A stretch of DNA of 5,634 nt from Paludibacter sp. (GTDB lineage Bacteria; Bacteroidota; Bacteroidia; Bacteroidales; Paludibacteraceae): assembly GCA_028705705.1 (NCBI GenBank), contig JAQWCZ010000145.1, forward strand, positions 1 to 5,634, in the 5' to 3' direction. Position 1 is the stretch's first letter. Each line of letters begins with the position of its first letter. Below are positions 1 through 5,634 of this stretch, in pieces. The position numbers were made by a program, and so were the translations under genes. A model generated the notes under the pieces. That model saw only the letters and a list, made by a program, of their open reading frames with translations, was not told the DNA's origin and ran no database searches.

Positions 1-1
1 C

Positions 2-1474
2 TCGATGAGTGTGTTTGCCTGTAATACCAGTCAGGAAGTCAACGGCGTTAGCTGGTTGCATGGCAAGGTTTCTCAGGAGATGTTCAATCCTATCTGGAAA
101 GGCTATTTCCCGCAGGAATTGCATGTTAATTACGTAACCAACGGAGTGCACCTGCCAACATGGACAGCTTCCGAATGGAAAAAAGTATATGAGAAATATT
201 TCTCACCTGATTTTTATAACGATCAGTCAAATGCTAAAATATGGCAAGCCGTTTACCAAATTCCCGATCAGGTGATTTGGGATACACGTATGTTTTTGAA
301 AAACAGACTGGTTAATTTCATCAAAGAACAGTTTGAAGACAACTGGTTTAAAAATCAGGGGGATCCTTCCCGTATTGTATCCATTCTCGACTCTATCAAC
401 CCGAATGCACTGATTATTGGTTTCGGACGTAGGTTCGCGACTTATAAACGTGCGCACCTGCTGTTCACGGACTTAGAAAGACTGGAGAAAATTGTCAACA
501 ACCCACAAAAGCCGGTTCAGTTTTTGTTTACCGGGAAAGCTCATCCGGCAGATGGCGGTGGACAAAACCTCATCAAACGCATCGTGGAAATTTCACGTAT
601 GCCTCAGTTCCTGGGCAAGATTATCTTCCTGGAAAATTATGACATGCGTTTGGCAAAACGCCTGATTTCAGGGGTGGACATCTGGCTTAACACGCCTACC
701 CGTCCCCTCGAAGCTTCAGGCACATCGGGCGAAAAAGCCCAGATGAACGGGGTATTAAACTTCTCGGTTTTAGATGGATGGTGGCTTGAAGGTTATGTAA
801 AAGGAGCCGGTTGGGCATTGACAGATAAACGTACTTACGAAAACCAGGAACATCAGGATCAGTTGGATGCCGCTACCATATACAGCATATTGGAGAATGA
901 AATCATTCCACTATATTTTGCCAGAAACACCAAAGGCTTTGCAACGGAATGGATACAGACAATCAAAAATTCTATTGCACAAATCAACCCGAGGTTTACA
1001 ACCAAAAGGATGATAGATGACTACCTGAATAAATTCTATTTTAAATTGGCCAAACGTTCGGCTATGTTGAAAGATAACAACTTCGCCAAAGCAAGAGAAA
1101 TTGTAGCCTGGAAAGAAAACATGGCTTCAAAATGGCACGAAATAGAAGTGACTCAGGTCAACATTCCGGACAATTTAATCCACGATCCCTATGTGGGTGA
1201 AGACTACAAGCTCGAGGTGATAATCGACACCAAAGGGTTGAATGACAAAGGAATTGGAATTGAATTAGTTGTAGTGAAAAAAGACAAAAACAACAAAGAT
1301 CTGCTGCATGATGTAGAAGAACTAAACCTGGTACACACAGAAGGATCAAAAATGTATTTCAGTTTGGAATATCAGATGAATCAGGCCGGTTCATTCAAAT
1401 ATGCATTCCGGATGTTCCCCAAGAATGAGGACTTACCTCATCGCCAGGACTTCTGTTATGTGCGCTGGATTTGA
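2..1474 (+). CDS. glgP: Alpha-glucan (glycogen) phosphorylase, C-terminal part, 5' end outside the window
   Basis: A GT35 phosphorylase splits alpha-1,4-glucan with phosphate, releasing glucose-1-phosphate in the cytoplasm. The frame is open to the left edge, so the ATG at base 5 is only an internal Met; about 490 C-terminal residues are visible. Counting from that Met, I see NGVHLPTW (46-53), the phosphate-site segment GRRFATYKR (141-149), [10 protein letters not shown] (177-186), [10 protein letters not shown] (210-219) and the cofactor motif [14 protein letters not shown] (236-249), in which Lys244 should carry pyridoxal phosphate. These match the short, non-classical phosphorylases (TIGR02094 type) rather than the muscle/MalP type. 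After about residue 390 a beta-rich tail ends in FCYVRWI. The motif reads GEK where GMK is usual in my memory. Full family length is about 850 residues; some Bacteroidales members, as I recall, carry an extra N-terminal glycogen-synthase region, which cannot be judged here. It converges on tgt, with 5 bases between stops. Confidence 0.93.
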   Translation, partial: SMSVFACNTSQEVNGVSWLHGKVSQEMFNPIWKGYFPQELHVNYVTNGVHLPTWTASEWKKVYEKYFSPDFYNDQSNAKIWQAVYQIPDQVIWDTRMFLKNRLVNFIKEQFEDNWFKNQGDPSRIVSILDSINPNALIIGFGRRFATYKRAHLLFTDLERLEKIVNNPQKPVQFLFTGKAHPADGGGQNLIKRIVEISRMPQFLGKIIFLENYDMRLAKRLISGVDIWLNTPTRPLEASGTSGEKAQMNGVLNFSVLDGWWLEGYVKGAGWALTDKRTYENQEHQDQLDAATIYSILENEIIPLYFARNTKGFATEWIQTIKNSIAQINPRFTTKRMIDDYLNKFYFKLAKRSAMLKDNNFAKAREIVAWKENMASKWHEIEVTQVNIPDNLIHDPYVGEDYKLEVIIDTKGLNDKGIGIELVVVKKDKNNKDLLHDVEELNLVHTEGSKMYFSLEYQMNQAGSFKYAFRMFPKNEDLPHRQDFCYVRWI

Positions 1475-1479
1475 TTTTT

Positions 1480-2610
1480 TTAGAGCCGTCTGCCCAGACG
1501 GCTCACCATTTCTTTTTTCCACGAAGCAAAACTTCCCTGAAAAATTTGTTTTCGCGCTTCACCCACGAGCCATAAATAGAATGCTAAATTATGGATAGAT
1601 GCTATTTGCATGGCCAGCAATTCTTTGCTAATGAAAAGATGCCGTAAATACGCTTTGGTGTACGCATGATCTACGTACGAAGTTCCATTGATATCCAAGG
1701 GTGAAAAATCATTTTTCCATTTCTCGTTCCGCATATTCATGATTCCTTCGGATGTAAACAGCATACCGTTGCGACCATTGCGAGTCGGCATCACGCAATC
1801 GAACATATCCACGCCTCTATCGATGGCTTCCAGGATATTCTGAGGTGTTCCAACCCCCATCAGGTAACGGGGTTTATCTTTGGGTAGAATTTCATTTACC
1901 ACCTCTATCATTTCATACATTTTATGGGTAGGTTCGCCCACTGCTAAACCACCGATAGCATTGCCTTCCCGTTCCAGTGACGCTACAAATTCGGCCGATT
2001 GTATTCTTAAATCGGGATACACACAGCCCTGCACGATCGGAAAAAAGGCTTGCGAATAACCGTATTTGCCTTCCGTTTCATCAAAACGTTTCACGCCTCT
2101 TTTCAACCACTGATGGGTTAATGCCAGCGATTTTTTCGCGTAATCATAAGGCGCATCTCCCGGAGGACATTCATCAAATGCCATCATGATATCTGCTCCG
2201 ATGATGCGCTGTATATCCACCACATTCTCAGGCGTAAACAAATGCTTGCTGCCATCAATATGAGAACGGAAATGGGCTCCTTCTTCTTTCAATTTACGGT
2301 TAGCTGACAATGAGAAAACCTGATAGCCTCCGCTATCAGTCAAAATCGGTTTATCCCATCCGTTAAATTTATGCAAACCTCCGGCCTGTTCGAGCACATC
2401 CAATCCGGGTCTTAAATACAAATGATAGGTATTACCCAGAATAATTTGTGCTTTGATGTCTTCCTTCAACTCATGAAAATGCACCGCCTTCACCGATGCA
2501 ACAGTACCCACCGGCATAAATATCGGCGTTTCAATATTCCCATGATCGGTCGTTATCAATCCAGTACGGGCACTTGAGTTGGAGTCGGTATGTTGAAGGA
2601 TGAAGTTCAT
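1480..2610 (-). CDS. tgt: tRNA-guanine(34) transglycosylase (queuine tRNA-ribosyltransferase)
   Basis: TGT swaps guanine-34 in the anticodon of GUN tRNAs (Asp, Asn, His, Tyr) for the queuosine precursor preQ1. The protein is 376 residues, full length (E. coli about 375). Visible motifs are FMPVGT (31-36), TDSGGYQVFS (91-100) with general acid/base Asp92, FDEC (145-148), GGLAVGE (220-226) of the bacterial preQ1 type, and FDCVMPTRNGR (270-280) with nucleophile Asp271. The C-terminal zinc site is degenerate. By alignment with E. coli Cys302/Cys304/Cys307/His333, the positions here are Gly309, Ser311, Asp314 and His340, so only the histidine remains. The fold around it (KAYLRHLF, ASIHNLAFYLWL) is intact, arguing against a pseudogene. 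The ATG start gives the expected N-terminus (MNFILQHTDS) behind an A-rich leader without Shine-Dalgarno. It lies 97 bases downstream of hisH in the same direction and may be a separate unit because an inverted repeat intervenes. Confidence 0.97.
   Translation of the reverse strand: MNFILQHTDSNSSARTGLITTDHGNIETPIFMPVGTVASVKAVHFHELKEDIKAQIILGNTYHLYLRPGLDVLEQAGGLHKFNGWDKPILTDSGGYQVFSLSANRKLKEEGAHFRSHIDGSKHLFTPENVVDIQRIIGADIMMAFDECPPGDAPYDYAKKSLALTHQWLKRGVKRFDETEGKYGYSQAFFPIVQGCVYPDLRIQSAEFVASLEREGNAIGGLAVGEPTHKMYEMIEVVNEILPKDKPRYLMGVGTPQNILEAIDRGVDMFDCVMPTRNGRNGMLFTSEGIMNMRNEKWKNDFSPLDINGTSYVDHAYTKAYLRHLFISKELLAMQIASIHNLAFYLWLVGEARKQIFQGSFASWKKEMVSRLGRRL
1483..1504. terminator. Perfect hairpin between convergent glgP and tgt
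   Basis: GAGCCGTCTG (1483-1492) pairs perfectly with CAGACGGCTC (1495-1504). Read as RNA this is a 9-bp GC-rich stem with a 4-base loop, or 10 bp around CC. It lies just past the glgP stop (1472-1474) and inside the last codons of tgt on the other strand, where it encodes SRLGRRL-stop. For glgP a T-rich run follows at 1509-1518, four bases after the stem, so it could act as a rho-independent terminator. For tgt the stem is followed by an A run, which is not a canonical terminator. The stem is seen; its function is inferred. Confidence 0.5.
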
Positions 2611-2656
2611 TTTTTTATTTACAACTCTTGCTTATCAGCATAATTACCCCCCTCTT

Positions 2657-2691
2657 TAAACCTGTCAGGATTGATAATCCTGACAGGTTTA
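2657..2691. repeat. 35-base perfect inverted repeat between hisH and tgt, REP-like or terminator
   Basis: Bases 2657-2672 (TAAACCTGTCAGGATT) are the exact reverse complement of 2676-2691, with a 3-base loop GAT: a 16-bp perfect stem. It lies in the 97-base gap between the hisH stop and the tgt start. A smaller inverted repeat, CCTGTCAGG/CCTGACAGG, is its core; from memory, CCTGACAGG palindromes recur between genes in several Bacteroidota genomes, which would make this a dispersed REP-like element. In the direction of hisH transcription no T run follows the stem (AAGAGGGGGG comes next), so it is not a textbook terminator. It could still stabilise the hisH 3' end or reduce read-through into tgt. 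The repeat is seen; its dispersed nature and function are inferred. Confidence 0.75.
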
Positions 2692-2707
2692 GCATGGTTA
2701 AATAAAA

Positions 2708-3301
2708 TCATTTTATCACAATAAAATTCCTTAAAATCCGCTCCCCCACATCTCCGGATTTTTCAGGGTGGAACTGCACGGCAAAAAAATTATCTTTTTG
2801 GATGGCAGCACTGTAGGGTTGTATATAGTTGGTTGTCGCAATGGCGTTCTCACATTTTTCAACATAATAGCCATGCACAAAATACATAAAAACATCTTCA
2901 TCTACCCCTTTAAACAAAGGTGATTTTAGTGAACTGATGTTATTCCAACCGATTTGTGGCACCTTAAAGCCTGGCTTATTCGAAAATTTCAACACCTGTT
3001 GGTCAAAAATACCGAGGCATTTTGTGTCGTTTTCTTCAGAAAATGCACACATTAACTGCATACCCAGGCAAATGCCCAATACCGGTTGTTTCAGCGACAT
3101 AATCAACTCCACCATTCCCCTTTCTTCAAGATAGCGCATGGCAGAAGAAGCTTCACCTACACCGGGAAATATGATCCGGTCAGCATTTCTGATTTCATCC
3201 TGATTATCGGTAACTACCGCTTCAATACCAATCCGCTCCAAAGCAAACAGTACCGAACGAATATTACCGGCGTTGTATTTGATAATAACCGTTTTACTCA
3301 C
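2708..3301 (-). CDS. hisH: Imidazole glycerol phosphate synthase, glutamine amidotransferase subunit HisH
   Basis: HisH hydrolyses glutamine and passes ammonia to HisF, which makes imidazole glycerol phosphate and AICAR in histidine synthesis. The 197-residue product has the usual family length and class I glutaminase signature: N-terminal [13 protein letters not shown] (5-17), oxyanion loop PGVG (46-49), nucleophile Cys78 in GICLGMQLM, and catalytic His178 and Glu180 in VQFHPEKS. The start is GTG (bases 3301-3299), chosen because it places the first strand where the family has it and because it overlaps the panD stop as GTGA, a 4-base overlap suggesting translational coupling. No hisF, hisA or other his gene is present in the window; the gene follows panC and panD instead. 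It could be the housekeeping HisH displaced from a his operon, or a paralogue paired with a HisF-like partner, as in some surface-sugar amidotransfer systems. Family assignment is secure; the partner is unknown. Confidence 0.95.
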   Translation of the reverse strand: MSKTVIIKYNAGNIRSVLFALERIGIEAVVTDNQDEIRNADRIIFPGVGEASSAMRYLEERGMVELIMSLKQPVLGICLGMQLMCAFSEENDTKCLGIFDQQVLKFSNKPGFKVPQIGWNNISSLKSPLFKGVDEDVFMYFVHGYYVEKCENAIATTNYIQPYSAAIQKDNFFAVQFHPEKSGDVGERILRNFIVIK

Positions 3302-3651
3302 TGAATAAGTTTATTTGTTTTGGTGTCCGGAAAAACAACAGCAGGTTTGAAAGTTTTTGCCACTTCAAAATCCATCATCGCGTAAGCCATGATGATTATA
3401 ATATCTCCGGGTTGTACCAGACGGGCCGCAGCGCCATTGATACAAATCACACCTGACCCCCTTTCTCCGGTAATAACATAAGTCTCAAATCTTGCACCGT
3501 TGCTATTGTTAACTACCACCACCTTTTCATTTGGGATAATGTTGGCTGCATCCATCAAATCAGCATCAATTGTTATACTACCAATATAATGCAGGTTGGA
3601 TTCTGTAATCGAAACCCGGTGGATTTTTGATTTTAATACTGTTACGAACAT
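3298..3651 (-). CDS. panD: Aspartate 1-decarboxylase proenzyme
   Basis: PanD decarboxylates L-aspartate to beta-alanine, which PanC then uses for pantothenate. It is a pyruvoyl enzyme made by self-cleavage. The 117-residue proenzyme shows the cleavage pair Gly24-Ser25 in HYIGSITID, so Ser25 should become the pyruvoyl group of the alpha chain. Other family residues sit at the E. coli positions: Lys9, Arg54, Thr57, Tyr58 ([14 protein letters not shown]) and Asn72 with Ala74-Ala75-Ala76 (INGAAAR). Its ATG overlaps the end of panC by 10 bases and its TGA overlaps the hisH GTG by 4, so the three genes are very probably one transcript. The C-terminus ([17 protein letters not shown]) is the usual variable tail. 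This is the bacterial type; a separate maturation factor (PanZ) is known only in enterobacteria and none is seen. Confidence 0.97.
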   Translation of the reverse strand: MFVTVLKSKIHRVSITESNLHYIGSITIDADLMDAANIIPNEKVVVVNNSNGARFETYVITGERGSGVICINGAAARLVQPGDIIIIMAYAMMDFEVAKTFKPAVVFPDTKTNKLIQ

Positions 3652-4487
3652 CTGATATTATCTATTAACCTCACGTCCCCGCAATAAACTGCAATGCAAC
3701 CTACTGTAGGCTCCTCCCAGCTTGTTGCCGGTTGCAGGGTTTTTATATTGGCTATTTCAAAATATTCAAGTTCTAACCCCTGAATTTGATTTATCTCATT
3801 TTCAACCCATTGTTTTAACTTTTCGGGGGAAAATGAGGGTACAAAGTTACGACATTCAAATAAAACTTTTGATATACCGGCGGCAATATTTCGCTGTTTT
3901 GGTGTTAATCTTTCGTTTCGACTACTCAAAGCCAAACCAGACTTTTCCCTAATAATCGGGCAATCAACAACTTGAACATCAAAATCCATCAGCTCAGTCA
4001 TGCGATGTATGATGGATAACTGCTGAAAATCCTTTTCACCAAAATAAGCTTTTTGTGGTTTAACCAGTCTGAAAAGCTTACTTACAATTTGCACTACCCC
4101 GTTAAAATGTCCAGGTCTGAACTTCCCTTCCATTACCTGATCCAATCCTCCGAAATCGAATTCGAAAGGCTGTTGTAACTCTTCTTCCGTGTAAATGATT
4201 TCCTTTGATGGAGCAAAAATCAAATCGCAACCAGACTGACGCAATAATTTCGCATCTTTTTCGAGATCTCGAGGGTATTTTTCCAAATCAATAGGATTGT
4301 TAAACTGAGTCGGGTTGACAAATACACTCACAACAGTATAATCATTTTCAGTCACTGATTTTTCAACCAGACTGATATGACCGGCATGTAAAGCTCCCAT
4401 AGTAGGGATAAAACCAATACTTTTGCCTTCAGAAACAACATCTGCCAAAGCGTTTTGAAGATGATCAACAGAATTTACAATCAGCAT
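3642..4487 (-). CDS. panC: Pantothenate synthetase (pantoate--beta-alanine ligase)
   Basis: PanC joins pantoate and beta-alanine using ATP through a pantoyl-adenylate, the last step of vitamin B5 synthesis. The 281-residue protein is full length. It has the nucleotidyltransferase HIGH-like motif [10 protein letters not shown] (28-37, His34 and His37), substrate residues VNPTQF (57-62), [10 protein letters not shown] (122-131), [10 protein letters not shown] (148-157), and the KMSKS-like loop [12 protein letters not shown] (180-191). It is the first gene of the leftward group, with panD overlapping its end, so both enzymes of the beta-alanine branch are made together; panB and panE are not in the window. 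The ATG is 33 bases from a perfect -7 promoter box and is preceded by an A-rich leader without Shine-Dalgarno, normal for Bacteroidota. Confidence 0.98.
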   Translation of the reverse strand: MLIVNSVDHLQNALADVVSEGKSIGFIPTMGALHAGHISLVEKSVTENDYTVVSVFVNPTQFNNPIDLEKYPRDLEKDAKLLRQSGCDLIFAPSKEIIYTEEELQQPFEFDFGGLDQVMEGKFRPGHFNGVVQIVSKLFRLVKPQKAYFGEKDFQQLSIIHRMTELMDFDVQVVDCPIIREKSGLALSSRNERLTPKQRNIAAGISKVLFECRNFVPSFSPEKLKQWVENEINQIQGLELEYFEIANIKTLQPATSWEEPTVGCIAVYCGDVRLIDNIRCS

Positions 4488-4519
4488 ATTTTATTTTTAA
4501 TATATTCATAAAAAGTCTG

Positions 4520-4527
4520 CAAAAATA
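4520..4527 (-). promoter_or_regulatory. Predicted promoter -7 box for panC-panD-hisH
   Basis: On the minus strand these bases read TATTTTTG, an exact match to TAnnTTTG, the -7 element of the Bacteroidota primary sigma factor. The box is 32 bases upstream of the panC ATG, implying a leader of about 25 bases. No clean -33 TTTG is found at the usual 19-21 base distance; TTTC at 4555-4552 is the nearest weak match, slightly too far. The assignment rests on motif and position only. Confidence 0.5.
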
Positions 4528-4579
4528 CAAAAACTTATCGGTATTCATCCCGAAAAATCTTTATTCCAATTTTTTTCTG

Positions 4580-4587
4580 TATCTTTG
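4580..4587 (+). promoter_or_regulatory. Predicted promoter -7 box for the GT5-like gene
   Basis: TATCTTTG matches the Bacteroidota TAnnTTTG -7 element exactly and sits 45 bases before the ATG at 4633, implying a leader of about 40 bases. A weak -33 candidate (TTTA, 4560-4563) is a little too close. The predicted leader is very A/T-rich and contains a small inverted repeat, ATAAGC-AAG-GCTTAT (4611-4625), just ahead of the start codon. Motif and position support it; transcription is not shown. Confidence 0.55.
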
Positions 4588-4632
4588 CATGTTCATTTAT
4601 AATTATTATAATAAGCAAGGCTTATCATTTTC

Positions 4633-5445
4633 ATGAAAAAAGTCAATAAAGTTCTCTATATTTCTCAGGAAATTTTTCCTTACTTACCAGAATCTCCAAT
4701 CGCGAATATGGGCAGGTATCTGCCTCAGGCAGTCCAGGACAGGGGACGGGAAACCCGCACCTTCATGCCAAAATTCGGTGCTATAAACGAGCGTAGAAAT
4801 CAACTTCACGAGGTAATCAGACTTTCGGGCATGAATTTAATCATCGATGACACCGATCATCCTTTGATTATCAAAGTAGCATCTATTCAAGCTGCCCGCT
4901 TACAGGTTTATTTTATTGACAATGAAGATTTTTTTCAGAGAAAACATACGATTTATGATGAAAACAGGGAAGAATACAGTGACAATGATGAAAGGACTAT
5001 CTTCTTCGTACGTGGCGTGATGGAAACAGTCAAGAAACTTCGCTGGACACCCGATGTAATTCATTGCCTCGGTTGGATGACAGCATTAGCCCCCTTATAT
5101 ATTAAAAAAGCTTACAATCAGGATCCGTTTTTCAAAAACTCAAAAGTTATTTATTCTTTGTTTGCAGATGATTTCACAAATCCATTCAGGAGTTTATTTG
5201 CAGATAAATTACTACTGGAAGGTATCGAGAAAAAAGACTTAACATCACTTCAAGGTAGTGAAATAGATTATGTTGCTCTGAACAAACTTGCTATCGATTT
5301 TGCGGATGGTATCATCCAGTCTGTACCCGGTACAAATGAGGAAATACTGCAATATATCAGAGAAAAAAACAAAAAATTCATGCCTTACAAGCACAATGAG
5401 GATTATGCTGATGATTATGTTCGTTTTTATGATAGTGTTAGTTAA
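4633..5445 (+). CDS. Glycogen/starch synthase N-terminal-domain protein (GT5-like), 270 residues, single domain
   Basis: The protein resembles the N-terminal GT-B domain of glycogen/starch synthases (Glyco_transf_5). It opens with VLYISQEIFPYLPESPIANMGRYLPQAV (7-34), matching the synthase opening strand and the following helix that leads into a GRETRTFMPKFG segment (38-49). It continues with VYFIDNEDFFQRK (92-104), the long ERTIFFVRGVMETVKKL helix (119-135) and PDVIHCLGWMTALAPLYIK (139-157), where synthases have the HxHDW region. Two things are missing: the KTGGL sugar-nucleotide motif (PESPI here, about residues 19-23) and the whole C-terminal half of a roughly 480-residue synthase. The ORF ends cleanly at TAA and is followed by another gene, so it is a short form rather than a window truncation. 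It probably does not elongate glycogen itself; a regulatory, binding or partner role is inference. It is divergent from panC and lies upstream of a lipoprotein gene. Confidence 0.85.
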   Translation: MKKVNKVLYISQEIFPYLPESPIANMGRYLPQAVQDRGRETRTFMPKFGAINERRNQLHEVIRLSGMNLIIDDTDHPLIIKVASIQAARLQVYFIDNEDFFQRKHTIYDENREEYSDNDERTIFFVRGVMETVKKLRWTPDVIHCLGWMTALAPLYIKKAYNQDPFFKNSKVIYSLFADDFTNPFRSLFADKLLLEGIEKKDLTSLQGSEIDYVALNKLAIDFADGIIQSVPGTNEEILQYIREKNKKFMPYKHNEDYADDYVRFYDSVS

Positions 5446-5479
5446 CTAAAAGATATATTTTATTATTTCTTTTTTATAT

Positions 5480-5634
5480 ATGAAGAACCGTTTTTTGATG
5501 CTTATTGCATCCTTAATGATAATTATCACTTCTTGTAACGACAGTAATTTGACAGATATTGGAAGCAACATCCAGCCTCTCGGAGATAAAATTCTGGTTG
5601 CTGCCGATACTTTCAGCATTATTTCTGAAAACTA
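5480..5634 (+). CDS. Probable DUF4270-family lipoprotein, N-terminus only, 3' end outside the window
   Basis: An ATG at 5480 opens a frame that is still open at the right edge (51 codons). It encodes a lipoprotein signal peptide: basic start MKNR, hydrophobic stretch FLMLIASLMIII (5-16), and lipobox ITSC with Cys19 as the lipidated residue, followed by Asn-Asp. The mature start, DIGSNIQPLGDKILVAADTF (26-45), resembles the beginning of Bacteroidota DUF4270 lipoproteins, which as I recall read C-D-x-x-IGSSxxP-x-x-D-x-I-x-V-x-x-DTF. The function of that family is not known to me. The gene starts 34 bases after the GT5-like stop in the same direction with no clear promoter between, so co-transcription is likely. 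The leader is A/T-rich without Shine-Dalgarno. The signal peptide is clear; the family call is moderately sure from 51 residues. Confidence 0.75.
   Translation, partial: MKNRFLMLIASLMIIITSCNDSNLTDIGSNIQPLGDKILVAADTFSIISEN

Noticed and set aside
227..457. Minus-strand open frame opposite glgP
   Set aside because: Opposite conserved phosphorylase sequence, with no independent evidence.
1158..1598. Open frames inside and across the end of glgP (1158-1349 minus, 1401-1598 plus)
   Set aside because: They overlap the well-supported glgP and tgt frames and show no recognisable protein features.
1977..2189. Plus-strand open frame within tgt
   Set aside because: Antisense to conserved TGT sequence, with no motif or start context of its own.
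2639..2646. Possible -7 promoter box for tgt (TAATTATG on the minus strand)
   Set aside because: One mismatch to TAnnTTTG and no -33 element at suitable spacing, in A/T-rich sequence where such matches are frequent.
2937..3304. Two plus-strand open frames opposite hisH
   Set aside because: Both are shadows of hisH codons, which carry all family motifs.
3722..3952. Plus-strand open frame opposite panC
   Set aside because: Antisense to the conserved C-terminal part of PanC; no support as a gene.
4611..4625. Small hairpin ATAAGC-AAG-GCTTAT before the GT5-like start as a riboswitch or regulator
   Set aside because: Only 6 bp, A/T-rich and with a leader of about 40 bases, too short for a known riboswitch; noted under the promoter entry only.
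5454..5461. Possible -7 box (TATATTTT) before the lipoprotein gene
   Set aside because: Lacks the final G, lies only 18 bases from the ATG, and the region is nearly pure A/T.

Overview
The window looks like chromosomal core sequence from a member of the Bacteroidota, most likely order Bacteroidales. Four things point there. All clear coding starts lack a strong Shine-Dalgarno sequence and sit behind A/T-rich leaders. Two perfect TAnnTTTG boxes, the -7 element of the Bacteroidota primary sigma factor, lie in the one divergent intergenic region. The gene pair of a short GT5-like 'glycogen/starch synthase' followed by a DUF4270-type lipoprotein, divergent from panC-panD, is as I recall an arrangement found in this group. 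The protein sequences read as Bacteroidales-like. Genus cannot be assigned from the sequence alone.

Layout, left to right. Bases 2-1474 (+) carry the C-terminal part of an alpha-glucan (glycogen) phosphorylase whose start is off the left edge. It converges, with only 5 bases between stop codons, on a leftward set of genes. In transcription order from the right these are panC (4487-3642), panD (3651-3298), hisH (3301-2708) and tgt (2610-1480). panC/panD and panD/hisH overlap by 10 and 4 bases. A 97-base gap holding a long perfect inverted repeat separates hisH from tgt. Divergent from panC, 4633-5445 (+) encodes a 270-residue protein resembling only the N-terminal half of glycogen/starch synthase, followed 34 bases later by the start of a lipoprotein gene that runs off the right edge.

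Functionally, panC and panD supply beta-alanine and join it to pantoate (pantothenate/CoA pathway). hisH is the glutaminase of the histidine-pathway IGP synthase, separated here from its partner hisF. tgt inserts a queuosine precursor into tRNA. Phosphorylase releases glucose-1-phosphate from glycogen, and the GT5-like protein may belong to the same area of metabolism.

I see no phage, transposase, CRISPR, tRNA/rRNA, toxin-antitoxin or defence module, and no clearly new system. The items most worth attention are the GT5 protein that lacks the sugar-nucleotide motif and the second GT-B domain, the TGT that has lost three of four zinc ligands, the stray hisH, and the 35-base inverted repeat. The gene-free stretches are all short (5, 97, 145 and 34 bases) and are covered by the regulatory and repeat entries.
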